Notes under the pieces: model-generated
Seen by the model: only the letters and a program-made list of their open reading frames with translations
What the model was told of the DNA's origin: nothing
Databases searched by the model: none
Part shown: positions 25,231 to 34,966 of the stretch, one piece after another
Position numbering within the stretch: position 1 is the first letter of the stretch
Layout of the letters: every line of letters starts with the position of its first letter
Program-made: the position numbers and the translations under genes
NCBI RefSeq assembly: GCF_026340975.1
Contig: NZ_JAPEOS010000001.1
Coordinates: 248,001 to 312,000, forward strand
Length of the DNA: 64,000 nucleotides
Direction of reading: 5' to 3'
DNA from: Streptomyces sp. NBC_01214
GTDB lineage: Bacteria > Actinomycetota > Actinomycetes > Streptomycetales > Streptomycetaceae

Positions 25231-25880
25231 CGATCCGTCACGGGCTACTCGCCCTGCTGGAACGGGGTCCTCGGTACGGCTCCCAGCTGCGCACCGAGTT
25301 CGAATCCCGCACCGGCTCCACCTGGCCGCTCAACGTCGGGCAGGTGTACACGACCCTCGCCCGTCTCGAACGGGACGGCCTCGTCGCCCCCGACGGCGAG
25401 GACGCCGCCGGCCACACCCTCTACGCCATCACCGACGCCGGGCGCACCGAGCTGCTCCAGTGGTACGGGCGCCCCGTCGACCGGGCCAACCCGCCCCGCG
25501 ACGAGCTGTCCATCAAGCTCGCCATGGCCGTCGGCGCCCCCGGCGTGGACATCCGCGCCGTCATCCAGTCCCAGCGGCACGCCACGATCAAGGCGATGCA
25601 GGACTACACCCGGCTCAAGGCCACGGCGCTCGCCGCGGTGGAGAACGGCCGGTCCCACGAACGCGACGACGTGGCCTGGCTGCTCGTCCTGGAGCAGCTG
25701 ATCTTCCAGACCGAGGCCGAGGCCCGCTGGCTCGACCACTGCGAAGCCCGGCTCGTCCGGCTCTCCCTGCCGGCCGACCGGAGAGCCGCAGAACCCGAAC
25801 CGCCCCAGGCCGCCCCAGCCGAGACCCCGGCCCCGACCACCACCACCCCGCCCCGTACCGCTCGTACGCGCCGTGGCTGA
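25227..25880 (+). CDS. PadR-family repressor
   Basis: A 217-residue regulator. The N-terminal winged helix (MSIRHGLLALLERGPRYGSQ, then LNVGQVYTTLARLERDGLV, residues 1-60) is the PadR signature. The middle helical domain (about 85-180) is the C-terminal dimerisation domain of PadR subfamily 2, and the tail is a Pro/Thr-rich extension. It is the first gene of an operon with an ABC ATPase (25 bases downstream) and a large FtsX permease. The palindrome covering its start codon implies autorepression and control of the exporter, probably relieved by a toxic lipophilic ligand. Confidence 0.9.
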   Translation: MSIRHGLLALLERGPRYGSQLRTEFESRTGSTWPLNVGQVYTTLARLERDGLVAPDGEDAAGHTLYAITDAGRTELLQWYGRPVDRANPPRDELSIKLAMAVGAPGVDIRAVIQSQRHATIKAMQDYTRLKATALAAVENGRSHERDDVAWLLVLEQLIFQTEAEARWLDHCEARLVRLSLPADRRAAEPEPPQAAPAETPAPTTTTPPRTARTRRG

Positions 25881-25905
25881 ACCACCGTTCCAGGGGGGAC
25901 ACTCC

Positions 25906-26666
<761 letters not shown>

Positions 26667-26670
<4 letters not shown>

Positions 26671-29528
26671 CCGCTCCGCTCCAAGGCTGGTACCACTCCT
26701 GGGTCGCGGCCCTGCGCATAGCCCGCCGCGACGCCTGGCGCGCCAAGGGCCGCAGCTCCCTCGTCCTCGCGATGCTCGCCCTGCCGATCGTCGGGGTGAG
26801 CGCCGCCGACCTCACGCTGCGCAGCGCCGAACTCTCCCCCGAGCAGACCCTCACCCGGATGATCGGCGCCGCCGACGCCCGGGTGAGCCACTCGCACATG
26901 TCCGGGCCCGTCTACCAGAACCCCGACGGCACCAGATCCTCGCCCGTCGGCGGCTACAAGGACTACGACCCCTCGAAGTACTCGCGGGAGAAGCCGGAAC
27001 CGGTGGAGTCCCTGCTCCCGCCCGGGGTCCAGGCCCTCAAGGACAGCACCGGCTACACCAAGGTCCGCACCACGCACGGGCTGCTCGACACCCAGCTGCG
27101 CGAACTCGACACGCACAGCCCCCTGGTGAAGGGCATGATCACGCTCGACCGCGGCCGGCTGCCCGAGGGCCCGGGCGAGGTCATCGCCACCCGGGCCTTC
27201 CTGAAGGAGTCCGGCTTCTCCGTCGGTTCCTCGGTCACCCCGCGCGGCGCCACCTCCCCGTACAAGGTCGTCGGCGCCTACGAGCTGCCGGACGAACTCG
27301 GACGCCCCGAGATCATCGCCCCGCCCGGGACGCTGATCGCCCCGCTGAACAAGGCGCTGGTGGCGTCCGGCGGGCGCACGGTGACCCCCGACGACAAGTA
27401 CCTGGTCAAGGTCGGCGGCGCGGGCGTCACCTGGGACGCGGTCAAGGCGGCCAACACCAAGGGCCTGGTCGTCGTCTCCCGCGCCGTCGTCCTCGACCCG
27501 CCCGCCGACTCCGAGGTCCCGCTCTACCAGGACGAGCCGAGCGCGAAGTCCGAGCGGGACGGCAACAAGACCGTCCAGATGGCCATCCTGGCCACCGTCG
27601 TGGGCCTGGCCATGCTGGAGATCTGCCTGCTCGCCGGACCGGCCTTCGCGGTCGGCGCCCGCCGCTCGCGCCGCCAGCTGGGCCTGGTCGGCGCCAACGG
27701 CGGCGACCGGCGCCACATCCGCTCCATCGTGCTCTCCGGCGGCCTGGTCCTCGGCGCCGTCGCCGCCGTCATCGGCACCGTCGTCGGCGTCGTGCTCACC
27801 GTCGTGCTGCGACCGGTGCTGGAGGAGTCGCTCGGCAACCGCTTCGGCGGCTTCGACTTCCGCCCGCTGGAACTGGCCGGCATCGCCCTGCTCGCCGTGA
27901 TCACCGGCCTGCTGGCCGCGATCGTCCCGGCCGTCACCGCCTCCCGGCAGACCGTGCTGGCCTCGCTGACCGGCCGCCGCGGCATCCGGCGCGCCAATCG
28001 GGTGCTGCCCGTCATCGGCCTGATCGCCGTCGGCGCCGGCGCGGCGATCGCCCTCTACGGCACCACCTCGGACCTGGGCAGCCCCGTCGTGGCGGGCGGC
28101 AGCGCCCTCGCCGAACTCGGCATCGTCGCCCTCACCCCGGTCCTGGTCGGCCTGTTCGGCCGGCTCGGGCGGTGGCTGCCGCTGTCGCCGCGGCTCGCGC
28201 TGCGCGACGCCGTGCGCAATCGCGGGCGTACGGCCCCCGCCGTGGCCGCCGTACTGGCCGCCGTCGCCGGAACCGTCGCCGTGGCGACGTACCAGCACAG
28301 CTACGACGTGCAGATGCGCCAGGAGTACCGGGCTGAACTGCCGCACGGAACCGGGCTGCTGGACGCCACCGAGAACAGTGCGTACAAGGAGGTGCCCGCC
28401 CTGCGCGAGGCCCTCGCCAAGCAACTGCCGCTGGCCCAGCGGGCGGACGTCGACCGGTTGGTCGTCGGCAAGCCGAGCTGTGAGTCGTTCTCCTCGGACC
28501 CCGGCTGCGGCCGCGCCGAGGTCATCACGCCCAAGGACCAGCGCTGCCCGCTCTACGAGGACGTCAAGGGCAGCGAGGCCTTCTCCGACGCGCAGCGCAA
28601 GGAACTGCGCCAGGACTGGCGCTGCCAGGAGCCCCCGCACGGCACGCAGCACCCCGTCGTCGTCGGCGACGAGAAGGTGCTGAGCGTGCTCGCGGTCACC
28701 GACCCGGGCTCCGTGGCCGCGCTCAAGGCCGGCCGGGCCGTCTCCTTCGACAAGCGCCAGGTCAAGGACGGCAAGCTCACCCTGCGGATCATCACCGAAC
28801 AGGGCAAGGACGACATCATGCGCGGGCGCTACGACGAGACGCCCGGTGAGGACAAGGTCCTCACCGTCCACCAGGCACCCGAGTCGGTCGAGAGCTGGGG
28901 CGTCGAGCTGATCCTGCCGCCCGCGGCGGCCAAGGCCGCCGGGTTGGTCACCGCGCCCGTGGGATCGTACTTCCGCCTCGACGGGACGGCGTCCAGCGAG
29001 CAGCGCCAGCGGATGGACGGGGAGATCGAGCGCAGTGGCGGGGAGGTCGCCCTGCGCATCGAGGCGGGCTACGAGGGCGACAACAGCCTCGTCATGCTGG
29101 CCCTCGCCGTCTTCGCGGGACTCGTCACCATCGGCGCGGCCGGCATCGCCACGGGGCTCGCCCAGGCCGACGCCGAGGCCGACCTGAAGACGCTGGCCGC
29201 GGTGGGCGCGGCACCGCGGGTACGGCGGACGCTGAGCGGCTTCCAGTGCGGGGTGGTCGCCCTCATGGGCGTCGTCCTGGGCTCGGCGGCCGGGATCCTG
29301 CCCGCCGTCGGCCTGCGCCTGACGGAACAGCGGGAAGCGGACGCGCTCTACCGGGAGTCGATCGATCGGGGCTACTCGGCGATCACGGAAGCGGTGCCGT
29401 TCGTGCCGATCTCCGTGCCGTGGGAGACCCTCGGCGGGCTGGTCGTCGTGGTTCCGCTGGGCGCGGCCCTGCTGGCGGCCCTCGTCACCCGCTCCAGCGG
29501 CGCGCTGGCCCGCCGGGCCGAGGGGTAG
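26667..29528 (+). CDS. FtsX-like ABC permease
   Basis: A 953-residue permease. An N-terminal membrane helix (about residues 29-50) is followed by a large extracytoplasmic region, then a first FtsX-type bundle (VVGLAMLEICLLAGPAFAVG near residue 312, and two more helices to about 425). Additional helices near 450-500 and a second extracytoplasmic domain (about 545-805) lead to a C-terminal FtsX bundle. Paired Cys residues in the second outer domain (around KPSCESF, DPGCGRAE, RCPLYED and WRCQEP) suggest disulfides. GTG start coupled to the ATPase. Exported substrate unknown. PadR control suggests a drug or stress response. Confidence 0.9.
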
Positions 29529-29554
29529 CCGCGGCCCGGAACCGGTTCCGGCTG

Positions 29555-29594
29555 GTGCCCCCGTACAGGGTGGATCACGACTGTACGGGGGCAC
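29555..29594. terminator. 14-bp hairpin after the ABC operon
   Basis: Perfect arms 29555-29568 and 29581-29594 enclose a 12-base loop, 26 bases past the permease stop and 37 bases before the Bpa start. Terminator is the simplest reading. The position also allows a regulatory role for the next gene. Confidence 0.65.
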
Positions 29595-29631
29595 ACCGTG
29601 TGAGTACGGAGGTGTGCGAGAGAATGACGGC

Positions 29632-30171
29632 ATGGAGATGCCGAGGAGTGAACGGTCGCAGGACAGCCCCCCGCACGTCCTGATCGTGGGACAGGACGGG
29701 ACGGCGGTCGGCGACGCCGATGACGAGTCGCGCGAGGTCCCGGTGACGGAAATGGTCGAACAGCCCGCCAAGGTCATGCGGATCGGCAGCATGATCAAGC
29801 AACTCCTGGAAGAGGTACGTGCCGCGCCTCTCGACGAGGCGAGCCGGGTCCGGCTCAAGGACATCCACGCCGCCTCGGTCAAGGAGCTGGAGGACGGCCT
29901 GGCCCCGGAGCTCGTGGAGGAACTGGAGCGCCTGTCGCTCCCGTTCACCGAGGAGGCCATTCCTTCCGAGGCCGAACTTCGGATCGCCCAAGCCCAGTTG
30001 GTGGGCTGGCTGGAGGGCCTCTTCCACGGCATCCAGACGGCCCTGTTCGCACAGCAGATGGCGGCGCGGGCCCAGTTGGAGCAGATGCGCCGCGCCCTCC
30101 CGCCGGGCGGACCGCACGACGACGACGAGGACGGCGGCCACGGCGCGATCCGCTCGGGCCCCTACCTCTAG
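29632..30171 (+). CDS. bpa: Bacterial proteasome activator
   Basis: A 179-residue actinobacterial Bpa (PafE) homologue. It forms an ATP-independent ring that opens the 20S proteasome gate. The conserved core is a helical bundle (about residues 40-150: VMRIGSMIKQLLEEVRAAPL, IQTALFAQQMAARAQLEQMR). The C terminus ends in GPYL, a HbYX-like proteasome-docking tail that matches the GQYL end known for the mycobacterial protein. A disordered acidic stretch precedes the tail. The ATG at 29632 is chosen. An in-frame GTG at 29614 lies closer to a GGAGG. The proteasome genes are not in the window. Confidence 0.9.
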   Translation: MEMPRSERSQDSPPHVLIVGQDGTAVGDADDESREVPVTEMVEQPAKVMRIGSMIKQLLEEVRAAPLDEASRVRLKDIHAASVKELEDGLAPELVEELERLSLPFTEEAIPSEAELRIAQAQLVGWLEGLFHGIQTALFAQQMAARAQLEQMRRALPPGGPHDDDEDGGHGAIRSGPYL

Positions 30172-30291
30172 CCTCCGGCGGACAGCAGAAGAAGCGGGTC
30201 CGGCCCACGCCCCACGGGCGCGTCCCGGCCCCGCTTCACCCGTCTTCAGCCCCCACTTTCAGCCCGCTTTTCCCCCCGCCGGCACCCTCCT

Positions 30292-30452
30292 CAGCCCCGC
30301 CAGGGGGTACCTCCCAGCGGTAGCTGGGGGAGTTTGAGGCGCACCATCCCAGCCCCGCCGGCGTTTGAGGCGATCTTTCAGCCCCGCCAGGGGTCCCTCC
30401 CAGCGGTAGCTGGGGGAGTTTGAGACGCGGGGGTCCGGGGGCAGTGCCCCCG
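30292..30452. repeat. Streptomyces-type intergenic repeat, two tandem copies
   Basis: The 312-base gap between bpa and mobA holds two copies (30292-30342 and 30379-30452) of a module starting CAGCCCCGCCAGGG and running through CCTCCCAGCGGTAGCTGGGG to GAGTTTGAG, plus a partial copy at 30350-30372. The second copy ends with a hairpin built on GGGTCCGGGGGC and GCCCCC. A third copy lies at 44150. No gene is seen in the gap. Confidence 0.8.
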
Positions 30453-30483
30453 CCAGGGACATGGCCGCCGCATACTCAAGGGC

Positions 30484-31347
30484 ATGAGCTACGACGCGAT
30501 CGTGCTGGCCGGCGGCGCCGCGCAGCGACTCGGCGGGGCCGACAAGCCCGCGCTGAGCGTCGGCGGCCGCGCACTCCTCGACCGCGTCCTCGACGCCTGC
30601 CCGGACGCCCGGACCACCGTCGTCGTCGGCGGTCGCCGCGCCACGGCGCGCCCGGTCCACTGGACCCGTGAGGACCCGCCCGGCGGCGGCCCCGTGGCCG
30701 CGCTGGACGCCGGTCTGCGCCGGACCACCGCCGAGCTGGTCCTCGTCCTCTCCGCCGACCTGCCCTTCCTCGACCGGGAGACCGTACGGGCCCTGTTGGA
30801 CGCCCCCGGTGTCGACGGGGCGATGTTGCGGGACCCCGACGGCCGGGACCAGCCGCTGGTCGCCGCCTACCGGGCCGAACCGCTGCGCCGCGAGATCGCC
30901 CTGCTCGCCGCCGAGCACGGCACGCTCACCGGGCTCCCGCTGCGTGCGCTCACCGCCGCACTGGACCTCGCCCGCGTCACGTCCCGGCCGCTCGCCTCCT
31001 TCGACTGCGACACCTGGGACGATCTCGCCGCCGCCCGCGCCCGGATCAGGGAGCATGGAAGCGTGCTGGAGCAATGGATCACCGCCGTCAAGAGTGAGCT
31101 GGGCATCGACCTCCCCGTCGACACCAAGACCCTGCTCGACCTCGCCCGGGACGCCGCCCACGGCGTCGCCCGACCCGCCGCCCCGCTGACCACCTTCCTG
31201 GTCGGCTACGCGGCCGCGCATGCCGCCGCCACCGGCGCCGACCCCGCCCGGGCCGTCGCCGAGGCCTCCCGCAAGGCGGCCGACCTGGCGCTGCGGTGGG
31301 CCGACGAGGCGGCGGCCGACACCGCCGATCGGAACGGCTCCGGATGA
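30484..31347 (+). CDS. mobA: Molybdenum cofactor guanylyltransferase (MobA-like) with C-terminal DUF6457
   Basis: A 287-residue protein. Residues of about 1-190 form a nucleotidyltransferase of the MobA/IspD type with LAGGAAQRLGGADKP (about 9-23), DPPGGGPVAALDAGLR and SADLPFLDRETV. This would attach GMP to molybdopterin. From about residue 195 a helical tail (VLEQWITAVKSELGID, residues 195-210, and VARPAAPLTTFLVGYAAAHA) matches the short actinobacterial DUF6457 usually encoded beside MobA. So it is a fusion or a natural two-domain form. The stop overlaps the moeA start as ATGA. Confidence 0.88.
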   Translation: MSYDAIVLAGGAAQRLGGADKPALSVGGRALLDRVLDACPDARTTVVVGGRRATARPVHWTREDPPGGGPVAALDAGLRRTTAELVLVLSADLPFLDRETVRALLDAPGVDGAMLRDPDGRDQPLVAAYRAEPLRREIALLAAEHGTLTGLPLRALTAALDLARVTSRPLASFDCDTWDDLAAARARIREHGSVLEQWITAVKSELGIDLPVDTKTLLDLARDAAHGVARPAAPLTTFLVGYAAAHAAATGADPARAVAEASRKAADLALRWADEAAADTADRNGSG

Positions 31348-32690
31348 CCCCCACGAACTCCGCGGAGCAGGCCCTCGACGAGGCCCTCGCACTGGTCAGC
31401 CGCACCCCCGAGGGCGGCGGCACGGGCGGTGCGGGAGGCGGCACGGGCGGCCACCGCGCGTCCGGCTGGCAGCGGGCCCGGGACACCGCCGCGCACGCCG
31501 GGAGCAGGGTGCGGGCCCGTACCCACCGCGTGGCCCTCGCGGACGCCCTCGGCGAAGTCCTGGCCACCCCCCTGGACGCACTGACCGACCTGCCGTCGTT
31601 CGACACCTCCGCCATGGACGGCTGGGCCGTCGCGGGCCCCGGCCCCTGGAGCGTGCGCGCCGGCGGCGGCGTCCTGGCCGGCTCCGAACGGCCGGAGCCC
31701 CTCACCGACGGCGAGGCCGTACGGATCGCCACCGGCGCCCGGATCCCCGTCGACGCCACCGCCGTCATCCGCACCGAGCACTGCCGCGAGGCCGGCACCC
31801 AGCTCTTCGCCGACCGACCCGTCCTCACCGGCCAGGACATCCGCCCGCGGGGCCAGGAGTGCCGCTCCGGCGACCTGCTGCTGCCCGCCGGCTCCCTGGT
31901 CACCCCGGCCGTGTTGGGGCTCGCCGCAGCCGCCGGGTACGACGAGCTGACCACCCGGCCCCGCCCCCGCGTGGAGATCCTGGTGCTCGGCGACGAGCTG
32001 CTCACCGAGGGCCGCCCGCACGAGGGGCTGGTCCGCGACGCCCTCAGCCCCATGCTCGGGCCCTGGATGGACCGCCTCGGCGCCGAGGTCATCGGTACGC
32101 GGCGGCTCGGCGACGACCCGGCGGGGGCCGCGGCGCTCCTGGAGGCCGTCACCACGAGCACCGCCGATGTCCTCGTCACCACGGGCGGCACCGCCTCCGG
32201 CCCCGTCGACCACGTCCGTCCCGTACTGCGGAAGGCAGGCGCCGAACTGCTGGTCGACGGGGTGGCGGTGCGCCCCGGGCACCCCATGCTGCTGGCCCGC
32301 ATCGGGTCGGGGACCCCCAACGAGAACGCCGAGAACGCCGAGAACACGGTGCGCCATATCGTCGGGCTGCCCGGCAACCCGCTTGCCGCCGTCTCCGGGC
32401 TGCTGACCCTCGCCGAACCCCTGCTGCGCGCCCTCGCCGGCCGCCTCAGGCGGCCCCGCTACACGGCGCCGGTGCAGGGCGACGTACCGGGCCACCCGTA
32501 CGACACCCGGCTGGTCCCGGTCCTGCTGAGCGACGAGCACGCGGTGCCGCTGCGCTACCACGGACCTGCGATGCTGCGCGGTGTGGCCGCCGCCGACGCG
32601 CTGGCCGTCGTACCGCCCAAGGGCGCGCGGTCCGGGCAGGAACTGGAGATTCTCGATCTGCCCTGGGCTTCTGGAGGATGTTTCACGTGA
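31344..32690 (+). CDS. moeA: Molybdopterin molybdenumtransferase MoeA
   Basis: A 448-residue MoeA-family enzyme that inserts molybdate into adenylylated molybdopterin. Signatures are SFDTSAMDGWAV (about residues 86-97), RIATGARIPVDATAVIRTE and the MoeA/MogA-like nucleotide segment VLVTTGGTASGPVDHVRPVL. The C-terminal domain IV follows VGLPGNPLAAVSGLLTLAEP. The N terminus carries a 20-residue Gly/Thr-rich insert (about 24-43). It is coupled to mobA. Its last codons lie inside the parS site and overlap the first 13 bases of the potassium-channel gene in another frame. Confidence 0.92.
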   Translation: MTPTNSAEQALDEALALVSRTPEGGGTGGAGGGTGGHRASGWQRARDTAAHAGSRVRARTHRVALADALGEVLATPLDALTDLPSFDTSAMDGWAVAGPGPWSVRAGGGVLAGSERPEPLTDGEAVRIATGARIPVDATAVIRTEHCREAGTQLFADRPVLTGQDIRPRGQECRSGDLLLPAGSLVTPAVLGLAAAAGYDELTTRPRPRVEILVLGDELLTEGRPHEGLVRDALSPMLGPWMDRLGAEVIGTRRLGDDPAGAAALLEAVTTSTADVLVTTGGTASGPVDHVRPVLRKAGAELLVDGVAVRPGHPMLLARIGSGTPNENAENAENTVRHIVGLPGNPLAAVSGLLTLAEPLLRALAGRLRRPRYTAPVQGDVPGHPYDTRLVPVLLSDEHAVPLRYHGPAMLRGVAAADALAVVPPKGARSGQELEILDLPWASGGCFT

Positions 32691-33778
32691 AACTCCACGG
32701 CCAGGACTCCATGGCCCGCGGCGCCGACGAGAAACTCGTCTCCCGGCCCATCAAGTTGCCCAAGCGCATCGTCGAGAACCCGCTGAGGCAGGTCACCAAG
32801 CGCCTGCTGATGGCGTTGTTCGTACTCTTCCTGACGGTCTTCATCGTGTGGCTGGACCGTGGTGGCTACCACGACAACGCCAACGAGCAGGTCGATCTCC
32901 TCGACTGCTTCTACTACGCCACGGTGACGCTGTCGACGACGGGCTACGGCGACATCGTGCCGTACAGCGACAGCGCACGACTGATCAACATCCTGCTGAT
33001 CACCCCGCTGCGCGTGCTGTTCCTGATCATCCTGGTCGGTACCACCCTGGAAGTCCTGACGGAACGGACGAGGGAAGAGTGGCGACTGAAGAGCTGGAGG
33101 AAGAACTTGCGCGAGCACACGGTCGTCATCGGCTTCGGCACGAAGGGCCGCTCGGCCCTTCTGACGCTGCTGGCCACCGGCCTCTCCAAGGAGCAGGTCG
33201 TCATCGTCGACCCCAGCGCCAAGGTGATCGACACGGCCAACGCGGAGGGCTTCACGGGCGTGGTCGGCGACGCCACCCGCTCCGACGTCCTGCTCCGCGC
33301 CGAGCTGCAGAAGGCCCGTCAGATCGTCATCGCCACCCAACGGGACGACACGGCGGTCCTGGTCACCCTGACCGCCCGACAGCTCAACCGCGGGGCGAAG
33401 ATCGTCGCGGCGGTGCGCGAGGAGGAGAACGCCCCACTGCTGCGCCAATCCGGTGCGGACGCGGTCATCACGAGCGCGAGCGCGGCCGGCCGGCTGCTGG
33501 GCCTCTCGGTGCTCAGCCCGAGCGCGGGCACCGTGATGGAGGACCTGATCCAGCAGGGCAGCGGCCTCGACCTCATCGAACGCCCCGCCCGCAAGTCCGA
33601 GGCCGGCAAGTCGGTACGGGACACCGAGGACCTGGTCGTGAGCGTGGTGCGCGGCCACCGGCTGCTCCCGTACGACGATCCGCACGCGAGCCCGATCCAG
33701 CTGACGGACCGTCTCATCACCATCGTGCGGGCGACGCCGCCGGCCTCGCCGCAGGTGAAGTTCGGACCTGCCGATTAG
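32678..33778 (+). CDS. Two-TM potassium channel with RCK domain
   Basis: A 366-residue channel subunit. One membrane helix (about residues 42-60), a pore helix and selectivity filter TTGYGD (87-92) and a second helix (about 103-128) are followed by a cytoplasmic RCK/TrkA-N domain with VVIGFGTKGR (about 145-154) and a TrkA-C-like end. Its layout matches MthK or Kch-type channels, which are gated by nucleotides or calcium and set membrane potential. The ATG at 32678 has GGAG upstream but overlaps moeA by 13 bases. The first codons (MFHVKL) are encoded by the parS palindrome. Transcribed with mobA and moeA. Confidence 0.9.
   Translation: MFHVKLHGQDSMARGADEKLVSRPIKLPKRIVENPLRQVTKRLLMALFVLFLTVFIVWLDRGGYHDNANEQVDLLDCFYYATVTLSTTGYGDIVPYSDSARLINILLITPLRVLFLIILVGTTLEVLTERTREEWRLKSWRKNLREHTVVIGFGTKGRSALLTLLATGLSKEQVVIVDPSAKVIDTANAEGFTGVVGDATRSDVLLRAELQKARQIVIATQRDDTAVLVTLTARQLNRGAKIVAAVREEENAPLLRQSGADAVITSASAAGRLLGLSVLSPSAGTVMEDLIQQGSGLDLIERPARKSEAGKSVRDTEDLVVSVVRGHRLLPYDDPHASPIQLTDRLITIVRATPPASPQVKFGPAD
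32680..32693. promoter_or_regulatory. parS: parS site (ParB-binding) inside overlapping genes
   Basis: GTTTCACGTGAAAC is a perfect match to the 14-bp Streptomyces parS. It spans the moeA stop and codons 1-6 of the channel gene. ParB loads at such sites to organise the origin region. Confidence 0.9.
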
Positions 33779-33804
33779 CCGCGCCGTGGCGTAGCCTCCG
33801 GGCC

Positions 33805-34782
33805 ATGCATGCGATCACCATCGAGCAGCCCGGCGGCCCCGAGGCCCTTGTCTGGGCCGACGTACCCGATCCGGTGCCGGGCGAGGGCGAGGTCCTCGTC
33901 GAGGTCGCGGCGAGCGCCGTGAACCGCGCCGACGTACTCCAGCGACAGGGGTTCTACGATCCGCCGCCCGGCGCCCCGCGCCATCCGGGGCTGGAGTGCT
34001 CCGGGCGGATCGCCGCGATGGGGCCGGGGGTGTCCGGCTGGTCCGTGGGCGACGAGGTGTGCGCCCTGCTGGCGGGCGGCGGGTACGCGGAGCGGGTGGC
34101 CGTGCCGGCGGGGCAGCTGCTGCCGGTCCCGGCGGGCGTGGACCTGGTGACGGCGGCCGCGCTGCCCGAGGTCGTCACGACCGTGTGGTCCAACGTGTTC
34201 ATGGTGGCGGGGCTCCGTCCCGGCGAGACCCTGCTGGTGCACGGCGGGTCCAGCGGGATCGGAACCATGGCGATCCAGCTGGCGAAGGCGGTGGGCGCGA
34301 CGGTCGCCGTGACGGCGGGCGGCCCGGAGAAGCTGGCGCGCTGCAAGGAGCTGGGTGCGGACATCCTGATCGACTACCGCGAGCAGGACTTCGTGGCCGA
34401 GCTGCGCGAGGCGACGGGCGGGGCCGGGGCGGACGTGATCCTGGACATCATGGGCGCGAAGTACCTCGCCCGGAACGTGGACGCCCTGGCCGTGAACGGG
34501 CGGCTCGCGGTGATCGGGCTCCAGGGCGGGGTGAAGGCCGAGCTGAACCTCGGCGCCCTGCTGGCCAAGCGGGCGGCGATCACCGCCACCTCGCTGCGCG
34601 CCCGCCCGCTGGAGGAGAAGGCGGCCATCGTCGCCGCCGTACGCGAGCACGTGTGGCCGCTGGTGGCCGCGGGGCGGGTCCGCCCGGTGGTCCACGCGGC
34701 GTTCCCGATGCGGGACGCCGCCGAGGCCCACCGCGTGCTGGAGTCCAGCGCCCACGTGGGCAAGCTGCTGCTCACGGTGTGA
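33805..34782 (+). CDS. NAD(P)H-quinone oxidoreductase, zeta-crystallin-like
   Basis: A 325-residue zinc-free medium-chain dehydrogenase/reductase. The N-terminal GroES-like domain has AVNRADVLQRQGFYDPPPGA (about residues 43-62). The Rossmann domain holds the NADPH-binding motif VHGGSSGIGTMAIQLAKAVG (about 147-166). It matches the PIG3/TP53I3-type quinone reductases common in actinobacteria. It reduces quinones or enals with NADPH, protecting against electrophiles. The ATG at 33805 gives the expected N terminus. Only 26 bases separate it from the channel gene, so co-transcription is possible. Confidence 0.88.
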   Translation: MHAITIEQPGGPEALVWADVPDPVPGEGEVLVEVAASAVNRADVLQRQGFYDPPPGAPRHPGLECSGRIAAMGPGVSGWSVGDEVCALLAGGGYAERVAVPAGQLLPVPAGVDLVTAAALPEVVTTVWSNVFMVAGLRPGETLLVHGGSSGIGTMAIQLAKAVGATVAVTAGGPEKLARCKELGADILIDYREQDFVAELREATGGAGADVILDIMGAKYLARNVDALAVNGRLAVIGLQGGVKAELNLGALLAKRAAITATSLRARPLEEKAAIVAAVREHVWPLVAAGRVRPVVHAAFPMRDAAEAHRVLESSAHVGKLLLTV

Positions 34783-34784
34783 GG

Positions 34785-34903
34785 TCCGGGGCGGAGCCCC
34801 GGACCCCGCGCCTCAAACTCCCGATTTTCAGCCCGTCCGGCGCTTGAGGACCGGGTCCGGGCAGAGCCCGGCTGGGGGTCCCCCCGGACGGAGTCTGGGG
34901 GAT
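34785..34903. repeat. Related intergenic repeat module
   Basis: The gap between the quinone reductase and the E2 gene contains GGTCCGGGGCGGAGCCCCGG, an inverted CGCCTCAAACTCCC motif, CAGCCCGTCCGGCGCTTGAG, and a GTCCCCCCGGACGGAGTCTG stretch. These are pieces of the repeat seen at 30292 and 44150, arranged as nested hairpins between convergent genes. They may act as terminators. Confidence 0.65.
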
Positions 34904-34966
34904 GGCGAAAGGGTGGGGCGGGGACAGCTCCGCGCAGCGGCACCGCCCCGCCCCGCCCGCGCTGAG

